Source: an uncultured Bacteroidales bacterium (lineage in GTDB: Bacteria > Bacteroidota > Bacteroidia > Bacteroidales > JAUNSR01). Taken from it: a DNA stretch of 7,294 nucleotides. The notes below the pieces were generated by a model, which did no database searches, was not told the DNA's origin, and was given only the letters and a program-made list of their open reading frames with translations. Made by a program: the position numbers and the translations under genes. The stretch is taken from positions 1 to 7,294 of the forward strand of contig CAMTOW010000097.1 in NCBI GenBank assembly GCA_947074245.1, written 5' to 3'. Shown here piece by piece: positions 1 to 4,517 of this stretch (position 1 is the first letter of the stretch; each line of letters starts with the position of its first letter).

Positions 1-42
1 CTAATCTTAACACGCTTTCCCTACACGACTCTCTTCCGATCT
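1..42 (+). other. Illumina P5-side adapter with i5 index (not biological)
   Basis: Bases 2-9 are TAATCTTA, which I recall as TruSeq HT i5 index D506. Bases 10-42 match the 33-base TruSeq Read 1 adapter, ending CTCTTCCGATCT, except for G at 14 (usually T) and T at 30 (usually G). The same index and adapter occur inverted at the right end. This is untrimmed library sequence; the genomic insert starts at about 43. An open frame runs through it in the receptor frame, so automated gene callers would extend the receptor into adapter. Confidence 0.97.
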
Positions 43-909
43 AGCTTCCTTCCATGGAGCACGAAAGCCGGTTTCAACTGGAAATTCAACGAGAAGAACA
101 ACGCTTTCATCAATGGCGGTTTCTTCACTCGCGCTCCATACTTCAACAATGTGTTTAAAAACTACACGGTAGATACATACGATCATATCACTTACGAAAA
201 GATCTATACGGTTGAAGCCGGCTATACATTCACATTGCCGAACTTTACGGCTACCGTGAACGGATATTATACGGAATGGAACGATCGCGGTAAGACTGCG
301 AGCCAGACATTGCCTGACGGAACGATCGGACGCGGTGTTTACAGCGGATTGGATGCACGCCACATGGGTGTGGAGCTAGAAGCTACTTATCGCCCGATTA
401 AGAACGTTGAGTTCAAAGGTATGTTCTCTTATGGTGACTGGATTTATTCTGACAATGCTCACGTATCTCTATACGATGACAATCAGAACCTGGTAAGCGA
501 ATATGACGCGTATATCAAAGACGTACACGTTGGAAACGCGGCTCAGATGACGGCAGCCCTAATGGGAAGCTGGGAAATCACGAAAGGTTTGAAAATCGGT
601 GCTGACTGGAACTTCTTCGGTAAGAACTATGCAGACTTCGATGTAAACAATCGTAAAGGGACTCCTGAGAAACATGAGTACTACCAGTCTTACAAGATTC
701 CAAACTATTGCACGATGGATATCAACGCAAGCTACCGTATGAATTTCAACAACGGAATGGGTATCTCGTTCTTCGCGAACGGAAACAACGTTTTGAACAA
801 GAAATACATCGCAGATGCGAAAGACGCAACGATCAACGGACAGCGTTCGGCTCTGGTATATTACGGATTCGGAGCTACCTGGTCGGCAGGTGTGAAAGTT
901 TCTTTCTGA
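43..909 (+). CDS. TonB-dependent outer-membrane receptor, C-terminal fragment
   Basis: This is the last 288 residues of a TonB-dependent receptor; the signal peptide, plug domain and first part of the barrel lie beyond the contig end. The frame is open from the adapter junction, and the residues before the first ATG (151) are typical barrel sequence, including KAGFNWKF and FFTRAPYFNNVF, so 151 is not the true start. The rest alternates short amphipathic strands and polar loops rich in Tyr, Asn and Gly, as in the TonB_dep_Rec barrel domain. It includes NGNNVLNKKY and ends WSAGVKVSF, with the terminal Phe that outer-membrane barrels use for BAM-dependent assembly. Such receptors import siderophores, cobalamin, glycans or peptides using TonB-ExbBD energy. 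The substrate cannot be inferred, because the plug is missing and no SusD-like partner lies downstream. Its transcript should end at the hairpin at 943-979. The family is secure; the specificity is unknown. Confidence 0.93.
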   Translation, partial: SFLPWSTKAGFNWKFNEKNNAFINGGFFTRAPYFNNVFKNYTVDTYDHITYEKIYTVEAGYTFTLPNFTATVNGYYTEWNDRGKTASQTLPDGTIGRGVYSGLDARHMGVELEATYRPIKNVEFKGMFSYGDWIYSDNAHVSLYDDNQNLVSEYDAYIKDVHVGNAAQMTAALMGSWEITKGLKIGADWNFFGKNYADFDVNNRKGTPEKHEYYQSYKIPNYCTMDINASYRMNFNNGMGISFFANGNNVLNKKYIADAKDATINGQRSALVYYGFGATWSAGVKVSF

Positions 910-942
910 TAAGAAGTTTTTCGACAAGACATTATAAAAAAC

Positions 943-979
943 AAACAGGGTGACCGAATCAATTCGGATCACCCTGTTT
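943..979. terminator. Bidirectional intrinsic terminator between receptor and thioredoxin
   Basis: An 11-bp perfect stem (943-953 with 969-979, AAACAGGGTGA/TCACCCTGTTT) continues, after a single unpaired A at 968, into a 5-bp stem (954-958 with 963-967) capped by TCAA. On the plus strand the stem runs out through GTTTTCTT. On the minus strand it is followed by GTTTTTTATAAT. It lies between the stop codons of convergent genes, so it can end both transcripts. Strength is inferred from the stem and T-rich tails only. Confidence 0.9.
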
Positions 980-1002
980 TCTTATATAGAGCTGTAAGAG
1001 GA

Positions 1003-1383
1003 TTATTTTTTCTCTGCCTCTGCCGGAGGATCGATTTTGAAAATATCTTTGATTAATGCTTCCAGTTGATTTTTAGGCATCGCGCCTTGTGCCATTTTAG
1101 GTTCTTCGCCTACCGGAAGAAACAGAATGGACGGAATGCTGCGAATACCGAACATCGACGCAAGCGTTTGTTCTTTTTCGGTATCTATCTTATAGATATC
1201 CACTTTTCCGGCATATTCTGTCGCCAATTCATCAATAATAGGACCTACCGTTTTACATGGGCCACACCACGATGCGTAGAAATCGATGATAGCCGGAATC
1301 GTACCTTTGAATTTGAATTCTTTTTCTGCTGTGAAATCGAAGATCTTTTCTTTGAAAGTTTCTTCGGTAAGATGTTCTGCCAT
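1003..1383 (-). CDS. trxA: Thioredoxin
   Basis: This 126-residue protein is a single thioredoxin fold. It has the redox motif WCGPC at residues 39-43 (catalytic Cys40 and Cys43), FYASWCGPCK around it, and the conserved cis-proline in SIP at residue 84. No signal peptide is visible, so it should act in the cytoplasm as a disulfide reductant recycled by thioredoxin reductase. It is slightly longer than the usual 105-110 residues, with an extra N-terminal stretch and a charged tail ending AEAEKK. The start at 1383 gives a normal N-terminus; no Shine-Dalgarno site is evident, as is common in Bacteroidota. It lies 51 bp downstream of the lipoprotein gene on the same strand, so co-transcription is possible, and its transcript should end at 943-979. 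Thioredoxin can supply electrons to many enzymes, but nothing here ties it specifically to the reductase encoded by nrdD. Bacteroidota carry several thioredoxin paralogues, so the symbol is by family. Confidence 0.95.
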   Translation of the reverse strand: MAEHLTEETFKEKIFDFTAEKEFKFKGTIPAIIDFYASWCGPCKTVGPIIDELATEYAGKVDIYKIDTEKEQTLASMFGIRSIPSILFLPVGEEPKMAQGAMPKNQLEALIKDIFKIDPPAEAEKK

Positions 1384-1434
1384 ACTGTTTTGAGTATTTA
1401 TTTATGGTTATATAGATCTCAATGGATTGATCTA

Positions 1435-1956
1435 TCAGATAATTTTGGTTGTTTTTTCAGTTACTCGAGCGTTTTGTTTCATTGTGTTGAGCGTTTCCTG
1501 CATACTCGGGGTGAGTTGGATAAGCTCTTTTCCTTTGTAAATCGTCAGATTGTTCTTCTCAAAATGATAGACATTGACGATGTTGTCGGCGATATCGGCA
1601 TAAATCACCCAAAGACTTTCCGGGCAATTGTTTTGGCGACAACCGCTGATGGAAAAGATGTTGTTGCTGCGATTGACCGGTGATATCACATTCCAGTCTT
1701 TTTTCAGATCATGGATCTTATCGCCTAAAACTTCTTTCAGATCATTGTCGAGAATGGTGATTCCGAAAAGTTGTTCGCTGGTGAGATGTTGCTCTACACT
1801 GTTGATCAGGAGTTGCCATGGCGAAGCCGGAGCTTGCGGAGCCGCAACTTCTTTTTCTTGCGCTTTCATTTCTTTTTCTTTAGCTTTTTGGTTCTGCTGA
1901 GTACAACTGCTGAAACAAACAGCCAAAATCGCGATCAGATAAATCAGATGTTTCAT
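1435..1956 (-). CDS. Putative lipoprotein of unknown function with a C-x4-C pair
   Basis: This is a 173-residue protein that I do not recognise as a named family. Residues 1-17 form a lipoprotein signal peptide (basic MKH, hydrophobic LIYLIAILAV) ending FSS before Cys18, the likely lipidated residue. A charged Lys/Glu linker (about 22-37) and a Pro/Ala stretch (38-46) lead to a globular domain from about 47. The domain contains SGCRQNNC, with Cys106 and Cys111 spaced to form a tight disulfide loop, followed by strand-like sequence (LWVIYADIADNIVNVYHF). The C-x4-C loop followed by strands faintly recalls the Ivy lysozyme-inhibitor fold (CKPHDC loop), but this is a resemblance, not an assignment. 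It should sit in the periplasm or at a membrane surface. It is upstream of thioredoxin on the same strand, 51 bp away. The lipoprotein call is sound; its function is unknown. Confidence 0.82.
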   Translation of the reverse strand: MKHLIYLIAILAVCFSSCTQQNQKAKEKEMKAQEKEVAAPQAPASPWQLLINSVEQHLTSEQLFGITILDNDLKEVLGDKIHDLKKDWNVISPVNRSNNIFSISGCRQNNCPESLWVIYADIADNIVNVYHFEKNNLTIYKGKELIQLTPSMQETLNTMKQNARVTEKTTKII

Positions 1957-2028
1957 ATCCCTATAAATTTTATTTCAACCCATTACCGGCGATCGGAGTA
2001 GACAGACCGGTATCTGATATGAAAGAAT

Positions 2029-2048
2029 AACATCCGATGACGGATGTT
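2029..2048. repeat. Perfect 8-bp hairpin in the divergent spacer
   Basis: AACATCCG at 2029-2036 pairs with CGGATGTT at 2041-2048 around the loop ATGA. A second, looser inverted repeat, TACCGG/CCGGTA, lies at 1984-1989 and 2007-2012. Both fall in the 213-bp spacer between the divergently transcribed lipoprotein and small-protein genes, where operators would be expected. They could equally be leader-RNA hairpins. No terminator role is expected at this position. Confidence 0.4.
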
Positions 2049-2132
2049 GGTTTATTAATTGATCGGATTCTGTAGGATAAGAGAAAAAGAGGGTAGGAGC
2101 TTTGAGGTCAACCTATTGCCTATGTGGGTTGT

Positions 2133-2140
2133 TATTCTTG
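2133..2140 (+). promoter_or_regulatory. Possible -7 element for the small-protein gene
   Basis: TATTCTTG differs by one base from the Bacteroidota -7 consensus TAnnTTTG. It is 29 bp upstream of the proposed start at 2170, which would give a leader of about 25 bases. No clear -33 element is seen. This is a weak candidate. Confidence 0.22.
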
Positions 2141-2169
2141 AAAATAACCGTATAAACAATTCGATAGTT

Positions 2170-2400
2170 ATGTCAATGATCAGATTTACAAATGGAATTC
2201 AGCTGGATCCCGAAGAGTTGGTATATGTAGAAAAGCCGGCGATGAACGCCACGGAAAAGTTTAATGAAGACGTATGGAACTATGTGCGTGAAGGCGACAC
2301 CGACATTCCGGAATTGGTAACGGTTCCGGCAGAGAACGTGCGTGTGGGAGAGACTATTTATAACTTGGACGGAACCATTAAGGCGGTGCGCATCGAATAA
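2170..2400 (+). CDS. Small acidic protein of unknown function, 76 residues
   Basis: I do not recognise this protein. The same frame opens at 2059, but the residues it adds look like translated spacer, and a candidate promoter lies at 2133-2140. I therefore prefer ATG 2170, or ATG 2176, which would give MIRFTNGIQLDPEEL and 74 residues. The product is acidic, rich in Glu, Asp and Val, and has no signal peptide, membrane segment or cysteine. The C-terminal part (about 48-76, VTVPAENVRVGETIYNLDG onward) reads as short beta strands with turns. It stands alone on its strand, divergent from the lipoprotein gene and convergent with the DUF1232 gene, and is followed within 25 bp by a hairpin. It is probably real because of its protein-like composition and coding-like codon use compared with the flanking spacers. 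No function can be given. Confidence 0.68.
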   Translation: MSMIRFTNGIQLDPEELVYVEKPAMNATEKFNEDVWNYVREGDTDIPELVTVPAENVRVGETIYNLDGTIKAVRIE

Positions 2401-2420
2401 ATCTCTAGTTGGCGGATCGG

Positions 2421-2446
2421 TCGGTTTTCGGCGAAAGCGAAACCGA
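2421..2446 (+). terminator. Hairpin just after the small-protein gene, GAAA-capped
   Basis: TCGGTTT (2421-2427) pairs with AAACCGA (2440-2446), followed by a C-G pair (2429 with 2439) and GC/GC (2431-2432 with 2437-2438) around a GAAA tetraloop, with single-base bulges at 2428 and 2430. It begins 20 bp after the stop codon. The bases that follow are only moderately T-rich (TTCGGTTTGGG), so it may act as a terminator or as a 3'-end stabiliser. Confidence 0.5.
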
Positions 2447-2479
2447 TTCGGTTTGGGATGATTATAGGTTTTAATGAAG

Positions 2480-2529
2480 ACACGGGGCTTGCGGGATATC
2501 GCTATCGGATATCTACGCAAGCCCCGTGT
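2480..2529. terminator. Long GC-rich hairpin between convergent genes
   Basis: A 14-bp perfect stem (2480-2493 with 2516-2529) contains CACGGGGCTTGCG and its complement. Inside it, the self-complementary hexamer GATATC at 2495-2500 can pair with a second copy at 2508-2513. It separates the stops of the small-protein gene (+) and the DUF1232 gene (-), so a bidirectional terminator is the natural reading. Neither side has a strong T-run: GATTTATGG follows on plus and CTTCATTAAAAC on minus. A repeated intergenic element is the alternative. Confidence 0.65.
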
Positions 2530-2565
2530 GATTTATGGGGTTGTATGAATCAGCTCGGTTCGCTC

Positions 2566-2991
2566 TTATGGTTTGTGAATTTCGGGTAACGTGTTGAAAT
2601 CGAAATTCGGAGTATCCGTCTGCTTCCAGCTTTTATAACGCTGAAGTTCGTCGTTCGCCTTGATCACGGCATAGGTAAGGAGTGAAATATCATCTGTCCA
2701 ACCGATGAAGAGAAGCATATCCGGGATCAGGTCTAATGGCGATACGACATAAAGGATTGTCGTGGTGATCAGTAACAACTGTCCCCCGCTATATCCTTTA
2801 TAGCTCCCGTTGAAGATATCTTTCAGATAACTCGTCATCAGATTGAACGTATCCTTGAGTTCTTTCAGACCGTTCTTTTTACTCAAGCGGATCGCCTGAT
2901 TGATCAGATTGCGCATCAGAATCGGATTGGAAAGTATATTCTTTGCGTTTCTGACCCATTTCCCGTTTTTTAAAAGATGGGATAGGTTCAT
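2566..2991 (-). CDS. DUF1232 (YkvA-like) membrane protein
   Basis: With the start at 2991 this is a 141-residue protein. Residues 72-112 carry the DUF1232 core: a hydrophobic segment (LLLITTTILYVV), the signature SPLDLIPD at 84-91, then LLFIGWTDDISLL. This family consists of small proteins with a short membrane hairpin; its biochemical role is not established. The N-terminal 60 residues are basic and helical (WVRNAKNIL, LINQAIRLSKKNG). The frame extends to an ATG at 3042, but that would overlap the channel gene by 38 bp and add a Lys/Asn-rich leader. ATG 2991 leaves a 13-bp gap after the channel stop, which is the tidier arrangement. Same strand and close spacing suggest co-transcription with the channel. 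Its transcript probably ends at the hairpin 2480-2529. Confidence 0.87.
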   Translation of the reverse strand: MNLSHLLKNGKWVRNAKNILSNPILMRNLINQAIRLSKKNGLKELKDTFNLMTSYLKDIFNGSYKGYSGGQLLLITTTILYVVSPLDLIPDMLLFIGWTDDISLLTYAVIKANDELQRYKSWKQTDTPNFDFNTLPEIHKP

Positions 2992-3004
2992 GATTCGTTT
3001 TGTT

Positions 3005-3793
3005 TTATTCGATCGTTTTTTGATTTTGCTCGCGTTGTTCACGTTGGATGCGAAGTCGATCCATCATCGCCCCGCTTATGATGGCGGTCGGTAAGGTAAG
3101 TGTCGCGATTCCGACCAATGCCATACAGCCGGCAAGGAGTTTGCCCAAAGGGGTGATGGGATAGATATCGCCATACCCGACGGTCGTAAAGGTAATGATC
3201 GCCCACCAGAATCCTTCGCCTATATCGGTGAATACGTCGGGCTGGGCTTGACGCTCGATGTAATACATCAGCGTAGCGCAAAAGCTCATTATCATCATGG
3301 CGAACGAAAGCGCGGTGAGAAGTTCGTATTTGACCGTTGATAAGGCTTCGCGAATCATTGCGAACGATTTTGTATAGCGAAGTATCTTGAATATTAGGAA
3401 TATGCGTCCCAGTTCGATCATGTCGCGTACGACTTTCGCTTGAAAGAAGTAAGGAGCCGTAAACGGAAGAATCGCAATCAGGTCGATTACGCCCATGAAT
3501 GAAAAAATATATTTTCGCCGCGCTTTCCATGCCGGAAGTTCTGGATATTCGACCGGTGCGGACAAGACTCGCAGAAAATACTCGATGGTAAAGAATAAGG
3601 CGGAAAAGACCGATACGGCATAAAAAAGGATGCTATACTTCTCCATATTCGGATAAGACTGCAAGACGACGGTCGCAAGCCCGATTGCAATCACGGAAGC
3701 GAGAAAAATACGAACATAACGACTTTTCAGAATGCGGGAGATCCGGTGCCATCTGCGGTTTCGGATCTGATTGACTTTTTCTTTGAATGGCAT
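3005..3793 (-). CDS. Voltage-gated-type potassium channel subunit (ion transporter)
   Basis: This 262-residue protein has the six-segment plan of the Ion_trans superfamily. S1 is about 27-45, S2 about 53-75, S3 about 93-112 and S4 about 123-145. S5 is about 156-179, the pore helix about 189-203, and S6 about 213-241. The selectivity filter is TVGYGD at 204-209, diagnostic of K+ selectivity. S4 carries Arg130, Lys136, Arg139 and Lys142, the last three at three-residue spacing, as expected of a voltage sensor. S2 contains Glu71 and S3 has Asp104, possible countercharges. The tail after S6 is short and rich in Arg, Gln and Glu (about 246-262), possibly a helical assembly segment; there is no RCK or nucleotide-binding domain. 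It should form homotetramers in the inner membrane. A -7-like element lies 38 bp upstream. It is followed after 13 bp by the DUF1232 gene. Confidence 0.93.
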   Translation of the reverse strand: MPFKEKVNQIRNRRWHRISRILKSRYVRIFLASVIAIGLATVVLQSYPNMEKYSILFYAVSVFSALFFTIEYFLRVLSAPVEYPELPAWKARRKYIFSFMGVIDLIAILPFTAPYFFQAKVVRDMIELGRIFLIFKILRYTKSFAMIREALSTVKYELLTALSFAMMIMSFCATLMYYIERQAQPDVFTDIGEGFWWAIITFTTVGYGDIYPITPLGKLLAGCMALVGIATLTLPTAIISGAMMDRLRIQREQREQNQKTIE

Positions 3794-3830
3794 ATGTGTT
3801 GAATTCTAGCGATAGAAATGATTTGTGTTG

Positions 3831-3838
3831 CAAAAATA
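3831..3838 (-). promoter_or_regulatory. -7 element of the channel promoter
   Basis: Read on the minus strand this is TATTTTTG, an exact match to the Bacteroidota -7 consensus TAnnTTTG. It lies 38 bp upstream of the channel start at 3793, giving a leader of about 30 bases. A -33 TTTG is not found at the usual spacing, so the call rests on the -7 match and position. Confidence 0.5.
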
Positions 3839-3899
3839 ATAGTTTCCGTCGGAGTTGTTTTAAGACATTTCAAATCAATCATTAATTAAAGTTTAGAAA

Positions 3900-3963
3900 T
3901 GAAGCATTTAGAAGAAATAAAAATCTTTTGAAACCCTTATTTAGGGATAGATTGAATGCTTCA
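3900..3963. repeat. Nested inverted repeat, possible structured RNA
   Basis: Three stems nest inside each other. TGAAGCATT (3900-3908) pairs with AATGCTTCA (3955-3963), AATCT (3922-3926) with AGATT (3949-3953), and CCCT (3934-3937) with AGGG (3943-3946) around TATTT. The internal loops are asymmetric, 13 against 1 and 7 against 2 bases. It lies between the channel promoter and the rest of the spacer. In AT-rich DNA some pairing is expected by chance. Confidence 0.35.
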
Positions 3964-3977
3964 GAATTAAGAATAGA

Positions 3978-4017
3978 TAATTTAAATTTAATAGAAGCGA
4001 TTGTAAATTTTAAATTA
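3978..4017. repeat. A/T-only inverted repeat
   Basis: Bases 3978-3990 pair with 4004-4017 over 13 A-T pairs with one bulged base; the loop at 3991-4003 is ATAGAAGCGATTG. The arms contain only A and T, so stability is modest. It could be a protein-binding site, a bend or a chance product of composition. Confidence 0.35.
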
Positions 4018-4105
4018 AAGAGAAAGTGCTGTCGATAGTTAATCGATGATGGCGGTTAAAGAGAATCGAATGTTTTAGAGCAAATCTGTATCCTGATCGA
4101 CTTGA

Positions 4106-4130
4106 GGAGTGGTCCGATGGCCCGAACTCC
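4106..4130. repeat. GC-rich hairpin in the spacer
   Basis: GGAGT (4106-4110) pairs with ACTCC (4126-4130). Inside, GGTC (4111-4114) pairs with GGCC (4119-4122) around the loop CGAT, leaving CGA (4123-4125) bulged. It is the most GC-rich patch of an otherwise AT-rich spacer and so is unlikely to come from composition alone. It is a candidate piece of a small RNA or an operator. Confidence 0.35.
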
Positions 4131-4251
4131 GGGAAAATGAACTGCAAAGGAGCTATCTGTCTGATTGACTTCTTTGAAAAGTATATAAAAACAGTCGGAG
4201 GATTATAGGCGGGAAATTGAGGAAAAAGGATGGTTCGGATGAAAATAACAA

Positions 4252-4279
4252 AGGAGTCTCTTCTCACGAAGAAACTCCT
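4252..4279 (-). terminator. Hairpin with T-rich tail on the minus strand
   Basis: Six pairs (4252-4257 with 4274-4279) and five pairs (4259-4263 with 4268-4272) are separated by one C/A mismatch and capped by TCAC. On the minus strand the stem is followed by TTGTTATTTTC, which suits an intrinsic terminator for transcripts moving leftward. On the plus strand the tail is not T-rich. If it is a terminator, the minus-strand transcript it ends would start within about 240 bp, upstream of nrdD, and no gene is visible there. Confidence 0.35.
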
Positions 4280-4306
4280 CTTAGTTCAGCCAGTCTATTA
4301 ATTTAG

Positions 4307-4459
4307 ATTGTTCTCACTTATAAAAACAAATATTATCCTAAATTGTTCTGAGGAATTGAAAATTATTTTCTGATTTTTTTTCGAAAAAAAATGGTCGAAA
4401 AATGGGATATATTATCTTTTCATTGAGGGGCTTTTTTAATGAGAATTTATTGTTCTGAG
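4307..4459 (+). repeat. Three direct copies of ATTGTTCT upstream of nrdD
   Basis: ATTGTTCT occurs at 4307-4314, 4342-4349 and 4449-4456. The last two copies extend to the 11-mer ATTGTTCTGAG (4342-4352 and 4449-4459). The third copy ends 25 bp before the nrdD -7 element, next to where the -33 region would be. Position and repetition fit regulator-binding sites, but no known regulator matches that I can name. Confidence 0.4.
4373..4392. repeat. 20-bp perfect palindrome, A-T8-CG-A8-T
   Basis: A run of eight T, the dinucleotide CG and a run of eight A, flanked by A and T, form a perfect palindrome about 92 bp upstream of the nrdD -7 element. It contains the site TTCGAA. It could be an operator, a bent A-tract or a weak cruciform. 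Within 12 bp it is followed by another TCGAAAAA. Confidence 0.6.
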
Positions 4460-4484
4460 TTTTTCTCCTTTTATAAAGATGTCT

Positions 4485-4492
4485 TACTTTTG
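4485..4492 (+). promoter_or_regulatory. -7 element of the nrdDG promoter
   Basis: TACTTTTG is an exact match to the Bacteroidota -7 consensus TAnnTTTG. Transcription should begin near 4498, giving a leader of about 20 bases before ATG 4518. This settles the start of nrdD: the in-frame ATG at 4479 lies upstream of the promoter element and would not be transcribed from it. The -33 region is T-rich without a clear TTTG. Confidence 0.6.
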
Positions 4493-4508
4493 CCCCTCGA
4501 ATTTTCAC

Positions 4509-4514
4509 AAGAGG
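4509..4514 (+). promoter_or_regulatory. Ribosome binding site of nrdD
   Basis: AAGAGG sits three bases before ATG 4518. The spacing is short, but it is the only Shine-Dalgarno-like site seen ahead of a start in the window, and it supports the downstream start. Confidence 0.45.
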
Positions 4515-4517
4515 CAT

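Larger units (their letters stand above)
3794..4517. other. 724-bp AT-rich spacer between divergent channel and nrdD genes
   Basis: I find no convincing gene here. A minus-strand open frame at 4010-4267 (85 codons) has no protein-like pattern and covers hairpins, so I leave it out. The spacer holds a -7 motif at each end, four inverted repeats, a 20-bp palindrome and a triple octamer, each listed separately. The middle (about 4020-4280) is less AT-rich than its flanks and could encode a small RNA, but I cannot match it to a known family. Confidence 0.7.

Noticed and set aside
7..363. 118-codon minus-strand open frame
   Set aside because: It runs antisense to the receptor and its C-terminal end is translated adapter.
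559..972. 137-codon minus-strand open frame under the receptor
   Set aside because: It is antisense to receptor coding sequence and covers the terminator hairpin; its composition is not protein-like.
1066..1683. 205-codon plus-strand open frame opposite thioredoxin and the lipoprotein
   Set aside because: It spans two well-supported genes on the other strand and shows no domain; a shadow frame.
2992..3042. Upstream start for the DUF1232 gene at 3042
   Set aside because: It would overlap the channel gene by 38 bp and add a low-complexity Lys/Asn leader; ATG 2991 fits better, though this is not proven.
4010..4267. 85-codon minus-strand open frame in the long spacer
   Set aside because: No recognisable domain, no promoter or ribosome site, and it overlaps several inverted repeats.
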